Shown here one piece after another: positions 25,888 to 35,704 of a stretch of DNA of 64,000 bases. The DNA is from Thermoplasmata archaeon (GTDB lineage: Archaea; Thermoplasmatota; Thermoplasmata; Thermoplasmatales; Thermoplasmataceae). Within the stretch, counting starts at the first letter, position 1, and each line of letters begins with the position of its first letter. Made by a program: the position numbers and the translations under genes. The notes beneath the pieces were generated by a model that saw only the letters and a list, made by a program, of their open reading frames with translations, had not been told where the DNA came from and did not search any database. The stretch is from the NCBI GenBank assembly GCA_021797555.1, contig JAJZZM010000004.1, positions 88,067 through 152,066 on the forward strand, written 5' to 3'.

Positions 25888-27018
25888 ATGTCCGATGTCA
25901 ACGTTGTTATTATTGGGGATGCCAATGCAGGAATAATAACTGCAAATAAATTGAGAATGCATACCGATAATAATGTAAAGATAAAAATTATAGGCAATTC
26001 AGAAAAGATATATTTTAAGCCAGATGGTGTTTTAATACCATTTAATGATATAAATTATAAGGAAACCTTAAAAAATACAGATGCAGTGTTAACATATGGC
26101 ATAGAAAGAATAAGGGCACTGGCAACAAAAATAAATCCTGAAGATAAATATGTATCCTTAGATAATGGGAAAACACTGCCATATGATTATTTAGTAATAG
26201 CAACAGGCGATCGTTTAGTCCCAGAGGATGTTCCAGGCTATAATGATGATGTATACCATTATTATGATCTCAACAATGCAATGAAAACAAAGGAAGGATT
26301 AAATAATTTTAAGGGCGGTAAAATTGTTATAGGCCCCGCAAGCATGCCATTTCAGTGCCCTGTGGCACCATCGGAATTTGTCTTTGAATTGGATAAATTT
26401 TTAACCGGGCGCAATTTAAGGGATAAAACAGAAATAACCTTAATAATGCCATCCGATGATGTACTGCCATTTAAACCTGTTTCGGATTTTATAAGAAATG
26501 GCTTTTCTGAGAAAAAGATAAATTTTATACCGAAATTTAAAGATCCTGTTATAGATGGAAAAACAAAGGAAATAACATCAGGAGACAATAAATTAAAATA
26601 TGATATGCTGGTTTTAATACCACCACATAAGGGCCAGAAATTTATTACGGATTCCGGCTTAGCAGATGAAACAGGATATATAAATGTTGATAAATTTAAA
26701 TTAAATTATAAAGATTATGATAACATTTATGCTGTTGGTGATGCTATAAATTTCCCATTTAAGGTTGGCGCCCTTGGCCATTCAGAAGCCTCATATGTTG
26801 CCAATACGATAGCTAAGGATATAAATGGCAATTTAACCAGTGACCTGTATGATGGCTTTATGGGATGCTCAACAGTTTTTATGGATAACTCAGGTTTTAC
26901 ATTATCCTTTGATTATAATTCAAAGCCTACTGTCAATTACGCAGGCAAAACCGATTATTTTTTAAAATACATATCCGCCAATGTTTATTTCTCTTCAATA
27001 TTAAGTGGTATATTATGA
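25888..27018 (+). CDS. sqr: Sulfide:quinone oxidoreductase-type flavoprotein
   Basis: A 376-residue SQR-like protein. The N-terminal FAD motif is VIIGDANAGIITAN, a variant of GxGxxG; LVIATGDRL and NIYAVGDAINFP are the other FAD contacts. C157 (FQCPVAPSE) and C327 (GFMGCSTVF) correspond to the redox cysteines next to the flavin; I see no third cysteine in the usual place. The C-terminus (about 355-376) is hydrophobic and amphipathic, suitable for monotopic membrane binding. It oxidises sulfide and reduces quinone. It is followed by a DUF1641 gene, a frequent archaeal partner. The promoter TATA box remains intact beside an IS insertion. Confidence 0.85.
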   Translation: MSDVNVVIIGDANAGIITANKLRMHTDNNVKIKIIGNSEKIYFKPDGVLIPFNDINYKETLKNTDAVLTYGIERIRALATKINPEDKYVSLDNGKTLPYDYLVIATGDRLVPEDVPGYNDDVYHYYDLNNAMKTKEGLNNFKGGKIVIGPASMPFQCPVAPSEFVFELDKFLTGRNLRDKTEITLIMPSDDVLPFKPVSDFIRNGFSEKKINFIPKFKDPVIDGKTKEITSGDNKLKYDMLVLIPPHKGQKFITDSGLADETGYINVDKFKLNYKDYDNIYAVGDAINFPFKVGALGHSEASYVANTIAKDINGNLTSDLYDGFMGCSTVFMDNSGFTLSFDYNSKPTVNYAGKTDYFLKYISANVYFSSILSGIL

Positions 27019-27028
27019 GGTGGTAAAA

Positions 27029-27490
27029 ATGAAGGAAGATTTTAATTATGATGATATAGAAAATATAATATCTAAAATGAACGAAAATAAGGATTTAATA
27101 AATGCAATGCTAAAACTGTTAGAAAAATTAAAGGATGCAGGTGCGGTGGAATCACTAAATCACATAACAGATGTATTGCCCGACAATCTTGATTTTTTTG
27201 TGAGGTCATTCACATCCCCTAGTTTTATAGAAACGTTATCAAAATCAGGGAATACCTTAATGTCACTGTTATTTTTATTATCAAATGATGAAATGTCAGA
27301 TATTATCAGGGCAATATCATTTAATTCGCAGGGCATTGCAGAATCAATGGTAGATAATGCCTCATCTGCACAACCCATGTCCCTGTTTAAATTAATGTCA
27401 TTATTCAAGGATCCTGAAGTAGCAGCAGGATTAAATGCATTTATTGGTGCTTTGAAGGTACTTGGCAATTCATTAAAAAAATTAAAATGA
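27029..27490 (+). CDS. DUF1641 protein, SQR partner
   Basis: A 153-residue helical protein of the DUF1641 type, recognised by its length, the repeated Leu/Met-rich amphipathic helices, the segment DPEVAAGLNAFIGALKVLG near the C-terminus, and its place directly after SQR. The family commonly accompanies sulfide:quinone oxidoreductases and formate dehydrogenase-like genes in archaea, but its biochemical role is unknown. The ATG at 27029 has GAGGTGG about 6 bases upstream, so I reject a longer in-frame start. The last 9 bases overlap the convergent VWA gene. Confidence 0.75.
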   Translation: MKEDFNYDDIENIISKMNENKDLINAMLKLLEKLKDAGAVESLNHITDVLPDNLDFFVRSFTSPSFIETLSKSGNTLMSLLFLLSNDEMSDIIRAISFNSQGIAESMVDNASSAQPMSLFKLMSLFKDPEVAAGLNAFIGALKVLGNSLKKLK

Positions 27491-28762
27491 TTTTGCTATG
27501 CTTAATAATTTCAGTGCACCCTCTTCATTTAATTTTGCATTTAAATATTTCTCACTTATTTTTTTAAGACCTTCATTATAGCCATTTATCATTACACTTA
27601 TTATATTTACATCAATTTTTGATAATTCCCTTGAAACTATATCTGTATTTATTTTATCCTCACCATCTGTAATAATTATTATTGTATTCGTTTTTGATGA
27701 TAATTTGGTATTTTTCAAATCACGTATGGATGTTATTAATGCAGTTTCAATGCATGTGCCCTTATTTGCTTCTATGGTTAAAAGCGCATTTATTATATCA
27801 TATGGGTTATCCATTAATTCATGTGGCCTATTATCAAAAAACCTTAAAAAGTATTTTCTATTTTTCATTTTTGCAATCTTGAATAATGAAAGTGCAACAG
27901 ACCTTGACCATACTGTTTTGTCACCCTCGTACATGCTTCCACTTTTATCCAAAAGTATATAATATGCACCTTCACTCAAAAGCATTTTTTCTTTACCTGT
28001 AAATCCATTTATTATCCTTGAATAAAATATTTCATCAGGCATTGCCAGTTCACGGGATAAAACATTTGATATATGCAGCGTTTTATAATATCCCCCGAGT
28101 TCACCCGTATTTGATCTGCTCTTCATTTTTTTTGTGAATTTGGGCATTATATCAAATAGTTTATTTGCTGTTGAGATAATTTTATCTGCATTTTCGACAT
28201 TTAACACCCTGTCTGTAAGATCCATCAATTCATCAAGCGGTATCTCATCTTTATTTGCTAATCTACCACCGGGCTGGTTGGTTTTCATCAACCTTTCTAT
28301 TTTATCTGCAGTTTCTATTTTCCTTGACGCATCCTTCATGGCATCGTTTACCATTCCATTCATATCGTTATTTCCTGAATTCTGGTTTTTCTCCTGATTT
28401 TTTTTGATATTTTCATTTAATTTTTTTATAAAATCTATGCTGTAAAGCATTGATAACTTATCGTTTAACCCGGTGTATATTTTTTCCTTTTTAAATTCAT
28501 CTGATTTTTCTAATTTTATCATATTATTCCTTATATTTTCAAGGAATCCATTGTTATTTTTTTCATTTTTTATATATGAAAGTGATGAATAATATAAAAA
28601 ATAAAGGTCTGCGGCTGCAGTTTTCATATTTTCTTTTATATTGTTATCCACGCTTAAATGTTTTATTATCCTCTCCCTTGTTGTCTTATATATGCTGCTC
28701 AATGAATCTATGCCTTTTATATTGCTATTATTTTTATTATAATATTCATTTAATATATCCAT
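27482..28762 (-). CDS. VWA-domain protein (ViaA/CoxE-like)
   Basis: A 426-residue protein: the N-terminal ~240 residues are helical and charged, and a von Willebrand factor A domain follows. Its MIDAS motif is D272-x-S-x-S in LLDKSGSMYEGD, with a later IIIITDGED supplying the acidic metal ligand. It begins 1 base after the MoxR-type ATPase gene, so both are made together. Such pairs (RavA-ViaA, MoxR-CoxE) act as chaperones in assembling metal-containing or respiratory complexes. The client is unknown; nearby SQR or bc-type complex genes are possible but unproven clients. Confidence 0.85.
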   Translation of the reverse strand: MDILNEYYNKNNSNIKGIDSLSSIYKTTRERIIKHLSVDNNIKENMKTAAADLYFLYYSSLSYIKNEKNNNGFLENIRNNMIKLEKSDEFKKEKIYTGLNDKLSMLYSIDFIKKLNENIKKNQEKNQNSGNNDMNGMVNDAMKDASRKIETADKIERLMKTNQPGGRLANKDEIPLDELMDLTDRVLNVENADKIISTANKLFDIMPKFTKKMKSRSNTGELGGYYKTLHISNVLSRELAMPDEIFYSRIINGFTGKEKMLLSEGAYYILLDKSGSMYEGDKTVWSRSVALSLFKIAKMKNRKYFLRFFDNRPHELMDNPYDIINALLTIEANKGTCIETALITSIRDLKNTKLSSKTNTIIIITDGEDKINTDIVSRELSKIDVNIISVMINGYNEGLKKISEKYLNAKLNEEGALKLLSIAKSF

Positions 28763-28763
28763 T

Positions 28764-29930
28764 TTATTTCGCCTTTAATTTTTCATATCTTGAACCTGCA
28801 TAATCTAAAGAATGATTTATCTTGCTTACTATATCCTTATGGTACGGATTATTATCACTGTTTAAGTCAATTTTTATTTTTTCCAGTTTTTTTATGTATA
28901 CCTGCAGCAAGGTTAATTTATCAAGAACCTGGTTATATGGCAAATTCTTATTTATTGAATCCTCTGTATTTTCTATGCACGATTTTGTTTCCTCTATAAG
29001 CGTCAGTGCATCATTAATCATCTGTGCATTATTTTCAAGTTTTGAATCTATTATTGCCGCCTCTATTTTAGGCAAATCCTCCTCATAATCTGCGCTATAA
29101 CGTAATGCCATGGCAATATCATTTCCTGTTATTTTATTTGAACCCATCAATATGCTAAAGGCAGAGGCTATTTTTAATAATTTTATTTTTCTTCTGTCAC
29201 TTAAAAATACATTATTTTCCTCAAGCTGAAATAATGCATCTATATAGCGGGTTAAAACTTCATTATCATTATTTCTCATAGTTTCTAATCTTATTACCGC
29301 CGCTTCCTGTATATATAATATTTCATTTATATCAATCATGGGTTTTTTTGCATCATTGCTGTTCATTAAACTGATGCCATGATCCAGTAAATCAGTTATC
29401 AATGTTTTTTCTATATATTTATGGAATACCTTTATTGGATACCTGTCATATAATGCCATATCCTCTTCGTCTGTTGATATTTCATTGCTTGCAGAATATA
29501 TTCCTAATATATTTAGGGATAACATTTTATCGCCATTTGGCAGTCTTTTGTTAAGCATTATATCTAACAAGGTATTCCTTATTGCGGAGCTTGCCTTGAA
29601 TATTTCATCCAGGAATATTATATTTGCATCGGGCAATTTTCCTTTTGTTATATTTTTATATTCCCCATTTTTTAATGCGTTTATATCTATTGGGCCTAAC
29701 AATTCCTCCGGTTCTGTAAATTTTGTCAATAAATAGTAGAAATATTTTGCATTGATTAATCTGCTCATTGTATCTATTATCGAAGTTTTTGCCGTTCCAG
29801 GTGGACCAATTAACAGTGTGGGCTCTCCCGATATTAAACCAGCCATAACACCGTTTATTACATCATCCCTGCCAACAAAGTTGTTTGATAGATAATTTTT
29901 TATTTCAGAAATCCTGTTTATATCCTTCAT
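28764..29930 (-). CDS. MoxR/RavA-type AAA+ ATPase
   Basis: A 388-residue AAA+ ATPase. Walker A is GPPGTAKTS (42-50), Walker B is IIFLDEIFKA (104-113), and FTEPEELLGPID between them is the MoxR-family insert. YSASNEIS is sensor 1. The C-terminal ~120 residues are helical and long compared with minimal MoxR proteins, as in RavA. It works with the VWA protein encoded immediately downstream, probably as a cytoplasmic chaperone or remodelling complex. It has a separate 120-base gap upstream carrying its promoter. Confidence 0.9.
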   Translation of the reverse strand: MKDINRISEIKNYLSNNFVGRDDVINGVMAGLISGEPTLLIGPPGTAKTSIIDTMSRLINAKYFYYLLTKFTEPEELLGPIDINALKNGEYKNITKGKLPDANIIFLDEIFKASSAIRNTLLDIMLNKRLPNGDKMLSLNILGIYSASNEISTDEEDMALYDRYPIKVFHKYIEKTLITDLLDHGISLMNSNDAKKPMIDINEILYIQEAAVIRLETMRNNDNEVLTRYIDALFQLEENNVFLSDRRKIKLLKIASAFSILMGSNKITGNDIAMALRYSADYEEDLPKIEAAIIDSKLENNAQMINDALTLIEETKSCIENTEDSINKNLPYNQVLDKLTLLQVYIKKLEKIKIDLNSDNNPYHKDIVSKINHSLDYAGSRYEKLKAK

Positions 29931-30051
29931 TATTATTAATAATTAAAACCATGCAATATAAAGTTTTCTAAATTTAATAAACTATTTTGGCATGAAATGT
30001 AAATATTATTATAAAAACTATAATATTTTTATTAAATTTTGTTAAATAATT

Positions 30052-31206
30052 TCACTGTTTTTTGCTATCGCTGTTTTTTATATTATTATATGCATTTTCA
30101 AATAATAGATTTATTCTATTTATATTATCCATAATATCCTCTGATTTATCATATTCAAAGTTTGCAGAGAATATATTTGTACCCCCTGTCTTTGATATAA
30201 GGTAAACCTTAATTTTATTATCTGACTTATTTACATTTTCTATAATTTTTTCTGCTGGCACATCGGAGTTCAACGTAACCGCCAAAGGATAAACATTATT
30301 TACCTTGTTATACTGGTATAATGTATTATTTCCCACTGATAACATTTCTGATTTTATATCCCAGTATGCCTTATCTACAATTTCATTTATTTCGGATGTT
30401 TTCTTATTTATATCCAAAACATCATCAAATTTAATAAAGGCAAGCAGAATATTTGTAGCTCCGGATTTTGCTGATAAATAAATATCTATGTCGCTATTAT
30501 AATTTTTTACGTATTCTATAATTTTATCCACGGGAACATCATAATATACTGTAACGCTAACAGGGTAAATATACTTTGATTCCTCCTTATTAAATTCTAT
30601 AATGACTCCACTGCCAAGAAGTGCAGAATTGGGTATGCTTATAATATTATTGTCCTTGGTTAATATCTTTGAAAATAATGTTTTTATGTCTATTATTCTG
30701 CCCGTTGTTTCTATGCTCCATATCCATGAATTTATGCTTATAATATCACCATATTTCAATGTCCTTGTTGATGTTATAAATATACCTGCTAATAAATTTG
30801 ATGCTACGGTCTGTACGGCTAAACCTAAAACAACACCGCCAATTGCACTGCCTGCCAGTAATCCTGTTATGTCTACATGGAATACAGATAAAACAAATGC
30901 CAGTATAATTATATACATTACTATCCTTATTATTAATGATATGCCATATAGTTCTCTTCTTGTTGTTGATAATTTGAATTCTATATACCTTATTATCGAT
31001 CCTGTGACCATAAAGCCGATTATAAGTATTATGGCTCCACGTACTCCCTCATTTATATAAGTTTCATATGATTTATATGCTGGCAGGAATACCCTTATAA
31101 AAAAATCCAGCATGAAACCTATTATTATTGATAATATTATACCTATTATTATTTCAATAGCTATTTTTAATAACTCATTTTTTCTCTGTTTAACATTTCT
31201 TTGCAT
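30052..31206 (-). CDS. MscS-family mechanosensitive channel with duplicated C-terminal domain
   Basis: A 384-residue membrane protein with four or so N-terminal helices. The pore helix GSAIGGVVLGLAVQTVASNLLAG (about 119-141) is the Gly/Ala-packed TM3 of MscS, followed by the beta domain DIISINSWIWSIETTGRIIDI and IPNSALLGS. The cytoplasmic C-terminal region occurs twice: residues about 214-286 and 306-378 align (YPVSVTVYYDVPVDKII with YPLAVTLNSDVPAEKII; SAKSGATNI with ISKTGGTNI). The channel opens under membrane tension to release solutes. Its ATG directly abuts the stop codon of serS, so it is co-transcribed with that gene. Confidence 0.88.
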   Translation of the reverse strand: MQRNVKQRKNELLKIAIEIIIGIILSIIIGFMLDFFIRVFLPAYKSYETYINEGVRGAIILIIGFMVTGSIIRYIEFKLSTTRRELYGISLIIRIVMYIIILAFVLSVFHVDITGLLAGSAIGGVVLGLAVQTVASNLLAGIFITSTRTLKYGDIISINSWIWSIETTGRIIDIKTLFSKILTKDNNIISIPNSALLGSGVIIEFNKEESKYIYPVSVTVYYDVPVDKIIEYVKNYNSDIDIYLSAKSGATNILLAFIKFDDVLDINKKTSEINEIVDKAYWDIKSEMLSVGNNTLYQYNKVNNVYPLAVTLNSDVPAEKIIENVNKSDNKIKVYLISKTGGTNIFSANFEYDKSEDIMDNINRINLLFENAYNNIKNSDSKKQ

Positions 31207-32535
31207 TTAATCATCGCCAACTATTCTATCAAATCCGGTATACGGTATTAAAACATCAGGGATTTTTATATAATTATCCCTCTGGTAATTTTCAAGTATT
31301 GCCACTAAAATTCTTTCTGTGGCAATTGCCGTGCTGTTCAAGGTATTTACAAATTTATTGCCATCCTTTGTTCTATATTTTATATTCAGTGATCTTGCCT
31401 GATAATCGGTGTCGTTTGATGCCGAAACGATTTCCCTGAATTTTCCCTGTGATGGGTACCATGCCTCTATGTCGTATTTTTTTGCTGCAAGGCTGCCAAG
31501 TTCTCCGGAACATATATTTACAATTCTGTATGGTATTTCCAAACTTTTATAGATATCCTCAGAATTTTTTACAAGTTCATCAAAGAAATCCCATGAATCT
31601 TCTGGTTTACAGAATATAAACTGCTCTATTTTATTGAACTGGTGTACCCTGAATATGCCTTTGGTATCCTTGCCATGTGCACCGGCCTCCCTTCTAAAGC
31701 ATGGAGAAACGCCGGAAACTCTTATTGGCAGTTCATCCTCATTTAATATTTCATTTGAGAGCATTGATGCCAATGGGTGCTCTGCCGTTGCTATTAAATA
31801 TAAGTCATCGCCTTCTATTTTATATAATGACTCCTTAAAAGTTTCAATGTCGGTGGCACCAGACATTGAAGAATAATTTATCATAAATGGCGGCTCCATT
31901 ACTGTAAAATTTCTCTGTGATAAAAAGTCAACGGCATAGTTAATTAAAGCAAGTTCTAACTTAAATAACCTGTTTTTCAGAAAATAAAATCTGGATCCTG
32001 CTATTTTGCCCGCCCTTTCAATATCTGCTAAATTATATTTATTTAATAAATCTAAATGGCCCTCGGGTTTTTCATCTAATATTTCATAATTATCTGAATT
32101 GCCACTATTTTTTTTAAAATAATCAAGGTCTTCGTTATATACCCTTGCTTTGCCATAATAACGTATAAACTGGCTATTTTCATCTCCTGAGCATATAGGT
32201 ACATTTTTATCTAATAAGTTAGGTATTAGCCTAATAATTTTATTCCTCTCTTCCTCTATATTTTTCTGTTCTATGGATAATTTATTTATATTGTCATTAA
32301 TTGCTTCAACACTGTTTTTTAAATCATTTATATTTTCATTATTTTTCATCTTTTTTGCGATTTCCATTGTTATATTATTTTTATCATGCTTTAAATTGTT
32401 CAATACTTTTAGGTTTTCCCTCCATTTTTCATCAAGTTCAAAAAATTTGTCCAGTATTTTTGTATCGAATCCTCTGGCCCTGCAGGAAGCGTAAAATATT
32501 TTTTTATCGGACCTTAATAACTTTATATCTATCAT
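31207..32535 (-). CDS. serS: Seryl-tRNA synthetase
   Basis: A 442-residue class II synthetase of the common (bacterial/eukaryal/archaeal) type, not the rare methanogen form. The N-terminal ~110 residues form the long antiparallel coiled-coil arm that holds the tRNA. Motif 2 is SPCFRREAGAHGKDTKGIFR followed by HQFNKIEQF; motif 3 is LNSTAIATERILVAILENYQ; TAEHPL is the serine-binding TxE loop. It charges tRNA-Ser. The mscS gene starts right at its stop codon. Confidence 0.97.
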   Translation of the reverse strand: MIDIKLLRSDKKIFYASCRARGFDTKILDKFFELDEKWRENLKVLNNLKHDKNNITMEIAKKMKNNENINDLKNSVEAINDNINKLSIEQKNIEEERNKIIRLIPNLLDKNVPICSGDENSQFIRYYGKARVYNEDLDYFKKNSGNSDNYEILDEKPEGHLDLLNKYNLADIERAGKIAGSRFYFLKNRLFKLELALINYAVDFLSQRNFTVMEPPFMINYSSMSGATDIETFKESLYKIEGDDLYLIATAEHPLASMLSNEILNEDELPIRVSGVSPCFRREAGAHGKDTKGIFRVHQFNKIEQFIFCKPEDSWDFFDELVKNSEDIYKSLEIPYRIVNICSGELGSLAAKKYDIEAWYPSQGKFREIVSASNDTDYQARSLNIKYRTKDGNKFVNTLNSTAIATERILVAILENYQRDNYIKIPDVLIPYTGFDRIVGDD

Positions 32536-32604
32536 GTTCTATCATAAATATAAGAAGTGTATTTTATTTTTATGTTTCATTAGATGGTCAATAAAAATAT
32601 TTTA

Positions 32605-33369
32605 TTATAACATTATTTTACAGAATAAATTTATAAACTCTTTTTCCTTGTCATTTAATTCTGATGGCAGAATTATTGATGCAGGGGAGCCACTTATTTT
32701 ATTTTTTATTGCAGTTCCAACATCTGTATATATTATCTGCTCATCTGTACTGGCTATTTTAGTTCCTATTATTATTTTAGTATTATCATTTATTAAATTT
32801 TTATTTTTTTTATTTTCCATATAGCTAAGTATCTGAATTCCGTAATATGGGTCCATTGTTTTATTATCCTTTAAATCCAGTAATAATAAGGTATGCATTT
32901 TATTTTCGTAATTGTTATAAATTTTATCGTAAACGCTCAAGGGGAAAAAATTTTCATGTATATATGGTATAGATACTATCTGCCCGAATTTATAATTAAA
33001 TAAACCTGTTTTTGATACAAATGCAGTTATTATAGACGCATTTTCATAAATTTTTACATCTATACTGTTTTTTAGTGCTTCTTCCCTTATTTCATTGTGT
33101 GTTGTTGCAGATAATGCATCCCCTGTTACTATCAATGAAACATTTTTTTTAGATGAGTTTTCAATTATCCCATTGGTATTCTCCATGAAATTCCTGTCTG
33201 CACCTATTACCTTCTTGCCTGTTATTATATTTAAATAATTTAATGTGTTTTCAGGAGAAACCGATGTATATGTTTCAAAATATATTATATCTGAATTTTT
33301 TAAAACATCAAATTCCTCCAAAGTTAAACTTTTAACTCCACGCAATCCAAGACCTATTATATTTAACAT
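32605..33369 (-). CDS. dphB: Diphthine synthase
   Basis: A 254-residue SAM-dependent methylase of the Dph5/DphB type. LNIIGLGLRGVKSLTLEEF is the diagnostic N-terminus; YFETYTS, VTGDALSATTH (in place of the corrin methylase GDP loop) and SIPYIHENFFPLSVYDKI are conserved. It methylates the modified histidine of elongation factor 2 on the way to diphthamide. Its ATG overlaps the enolase stop (TAATG), so the two genes are translated from one message. Confidence 0.94.
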   Translation of the reverse strand: MLNIIGLGLRGVKSLTLEEFDVLKNSDIIYFETYTSVSPENTLNYLNIITGKKVIGADRNFMENTNGIIENSSKKNVSLIVTGDALSATTHNEIREEALKNSIDVKIYENASIITAFVSKTGLFNYKFGQIVSIPYIHENFFPLSVYDKIYNNYENKMHTLLLLDLKDNKTMDPYYGIQILSYMENKKNKNLINDNTKIIIGTKIASTDEQIIYTDVGTAIKNKISGSPASIILPSELNDKEKEFINLFCKIML

Positions 33370-34577
33370 TACTGAATCAAATCCCCCTCAATTCTTATTA
33401 CTTCATTTAATTTTGCCAATCTTTCACCGCCGATAGTCCCTGTTTTTATTAATTTTGAATTAAAACCAGTTGCCAAATGCGCTATGAAATCATCTGTTGT
33501 CTCGCCACTTCTATGTGATACAACCGTATCCATTTTATTTTTTGTAGCAAGTTTTACCGATGTAACAGTATCAGATAATGTACCTATTTGATTTACTTTA
33601 ATTAAAACTGCATTGGTTGATTTTAATTCTATGCCTTTTTTGATTCTTTCCGGGTTTGTTGTATATAAATCATCACCCACAATTAATGCATTGTTTCCTA
33701 TTTTTTTTGTAATTTCCGCAAAACCTTCGAAATCCTGATCATACAATGGGTCCTCTATGAAATAAAAATTATGTTCCTTATTTAGTGAAACTGCAAAATC
33801 TATCTGTTCATCCCTTGATTTATTTCCATTTTTGTATACATATTTACCATTTTCATAGAATGAATCCGATGCAAAATCAACGCCCACTAATATTTTTATA
33901 TTGTTCTCCTTTGATATTTCCGATGCGGCCGATTTTAATATATCTATTGCTTCTTCATCTGAAATATCTGCACTCCATGCCTTTTCATCACCCAATCCAA
34001 CACTCTGCCCCTTCAATTTTTCTGATAATTTTTCGCCTACCCTTCTATGGACTAATATATTGTTATATACAGATTCAAAAAATGTTTTGCCCTGTGAAGA
34101 AACTAAAAATTCCTGGATGGTTGTGCCATTTTTTGCATGCTTGCCTCCACCTATAATGTTTCCAATAGGCCGTGGTATTTTAGGATTTAATCCACCGACA
34201 TATCTATATAATGGAATGTTTAAATATTTTGAAACTGCTTTTGCATTTGCAATTGATAATGCCGTTGCTAAATTTCCACCCATAGCAGAAAAATTATCCG
34301 TGCCATCTATTTCATGCAGTAATGTATCAAAATTCTTCTGTGCCATTGCATTGAAACCAATTATTGCATTTCTTACATTCTTATTGTAAAATTCTATACT
34401 CTTATCTATATTATTATCCGGATATGCCATTACCTCTGTTTTTCCTGTACTTGCACCTGCAGGTGCCGAGCATGTGCCACTAATATTGCCAATGTATACT
34501 GTTACTTCTACTGCCTGATTACCTCTGGAATCAAAAATTTTTCTTATCCCGGATCCGGTTATTTCCATATTATTCAT
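33369..34577 (-). CDS. eno: Enolase
   Basis: A 402-residue enolase. [18 protein letters not shown] is the conserved N-terminus, [11 protein letters not shown] the mobile loop, [16 protein letters not shown] the substrate loop, [11 protein letters not shown] and [14 protein letters not shown] carry metal-binding acidic residues, [11 protein letters not shown] holds the catalytic lysine and [18 protein letters not shown] the substrate-binding His. It converts 2-phosphoglycerate to phosphoenolpyruvate. A TATA-like AAATTTTTATT about 26 bases before the ATG predicts a leaderless transcript. It is first in the eno-dphB operon. Confidence 0.97.
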   Translation of the reverse strand: MNNMEITGSGIRKIFDSRGNQAVEVTVYIGNISGTCSAPAGASTGKTEVMAYPDNNIDKSIEFYNKNVRNAIIGFNAMAQKNFDTLLHEIDGTDNFSAMGGNLATALSIANAKAVSKYLNIPLYRYVGGLNPKIPRPIGNIIGGGKHAKNGTTIQEFLVSSQGKTFFESVYNNILVHRRVGEKLSEKLKGQSVGLGDEKAWSADISDEEAIDILKSAASEISKENNIKILVGVDFASDSFYENGKYVYKNGNKSRDEQIDFAVSLNKEHNFYFIEDPLYDQDFEGFAEITKKIGNNALIVGDDLYTTNPERIKKGIELKSTNAVLIKVNQIGTLSDTVTSVKLATKNKMDTVVSHRSGETTDDFIAHLATGFNSKLIKTGTIGGERLAKLNEVIRIEGDLIQ

Positions 34578-34667
34578 ATAGCACTAATTACTATTTCAAT
34601 AAAAATTTATCCATATAAACATTTTAAAATACAGTAAAATAATATATTGTTTAGTCATTATTATACT

Positions 34668-35450
34668 ATGAAAGTATCAATTATTGGTGTTGGAACAATA
34701 GGCAAATCAATAGCAGAGGCGATAAATAAGGATTTTGATGTTTCATTGAGTTCCGGTTCATTTGAAAAATTAAAGGCATGGAATAATAAATATAAAATAT
34801 TCGACAATAATATCGACAATTCTGAATATGGAGAGATAATAATACTGGCAATAAGGCCCGGCATTGCGGGAAAGATTTTAAATGAAATTAAAAATAATGT
34901 AAAAAATAAAATGGTAATATCCTTTATGGCCGGAATAAAAATTGATTATATTAAACAATATTTAACTGATTCAATAATTGTAAGGGCAATGCCAAATATA
35001 CCCATATTAATAAAAAAATCTGTAACAGCATACTGTTATGATAATATAGACAATGCCTCGCTTACAAACGTTAAAAAAATATTATCCAAGCTTGGAACAT
35101 ATGTAGAAATAGATGAGAATTACATAGATGCCGTAACAGGCTTAAGTGGCAGTGGCCCTGCATTTGTTTCTATAATGGTGGATTCCATGATAAATGCAGG
35201 AATATATTTGGGCATACCAAAGGATCAGGCAAGGGAATTGGCAATTAATACATTTTCAAGCACACTGGAATTATTGAATAAAAAAAATATGTCACCATCG
35301 GATTTAAGGGATGAGGTTATGACCCCCGGTGGAACCACGGTAGCCGGAATATATGAACTTGAAAAGGGAAATATTAGAACGGCTATTACAGATGCAGTTG
35401 CAGCTTCATATAAAAAATCTAAGGAAATAAGTGAGAAATTATATAAATAA
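34668..35450 (+). CDS. proC: Pyrroline-5-carboxylate reductase
   Basis: A 260-residue NAD(P)-dependent reductase. SIIGVGTIGKSIAEAI is the Rossmann motif; MPNIPI and the C-terminal signature LSGSGPAFVSIMVDSMINAG followed by MTPGGTTVAGIYELE are characteristic of ProC. It completes proline synthesis. I use the ATG at 34668 (MKVSIIG); longer in-frame extension would begin at a non-ATG codon. A TATA-like sequence lies near 34642. Confidence 0.93.
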   Translation: MKVSIIGVGTIGKSIAEAINKDFDVSLSSGSFEKLKAWNNKYKIFDNNIDNSEYGEIIILAIRPGIAGKILNEIKNNVKNKMVISFMAGIKIDYIKQYLTDSIIVRAMPNIPILIKKSVTAYCYDNIDNASLTNVKKILSKLGTYVEIDENYIDAVTGLSGSGPAFVSIMVDSMINAGIYLGIPKDQARELAINTFSSTLELLNKKNMSPSDLRDEVMTPGGTTVAGIYELEKGNIRTAITDAVAASYKKSKEISEKLYK

Positions 35451-35476
35451 AAATTATAATAAATTTATTTAAAAAT

Positions 35477-35704
35477 TTATATGTCTTCCTGGCTGAATCC
35501 TATTATTAATAATATAAATCCAATAAATGTAAAGAAGAATGATACCCAGCTTCCAAGCTGATGCGGCCCTATACTTGGGTCATACCTTGGAAACATATCG
35601 TAGTCAAGAAATGTTGGTATAGATATTATTAAAAATATTATTCCGGTTCCTATTAAATATTTAGAGCTTTTTTTCATTTCCCTTATTTTATCCATTATCA
35701 TCAT
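35477..35704 (-). CDS. Small membrane protein, 75 aa (cytochrome complex cluster)
   Basis: Two hydrophobic helices (about 13-30 and 48-68) separated by a polar loop with Pro, Tyr and Asp (DYDMFPRYDPSIGPHQ). I know no family. Its ATG overlaps the stop codon of the preceding 112-residue gene (ATGA), and it is the last of five genes beginning with Rieske and cytochrome b. The tight coupling suggests an accessory subunit of that complex. Confidence 0.6.
   Translation of the reverse strand: MMIMDKIREMKKSSKYLIGTGIIFLIISIPTFLDYDMFPRYDPSIGPHQLGSWVSFFFTFIGFILLIIGFSQEDI

Noticed and set aside
25837..25962. Longer N-terminus of the IS481 transposase
   Set aside because: The extension lies outside the inverted repeats and overlaps the divergent sqr start; the ATG at 25836 fits the element.
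27005..27028. Longer N-terminus of the DUF1641 protein
   Set aside because: It would begin inside sqr at GTG, while a good ribosome binding site precedes the ATG at 27029.
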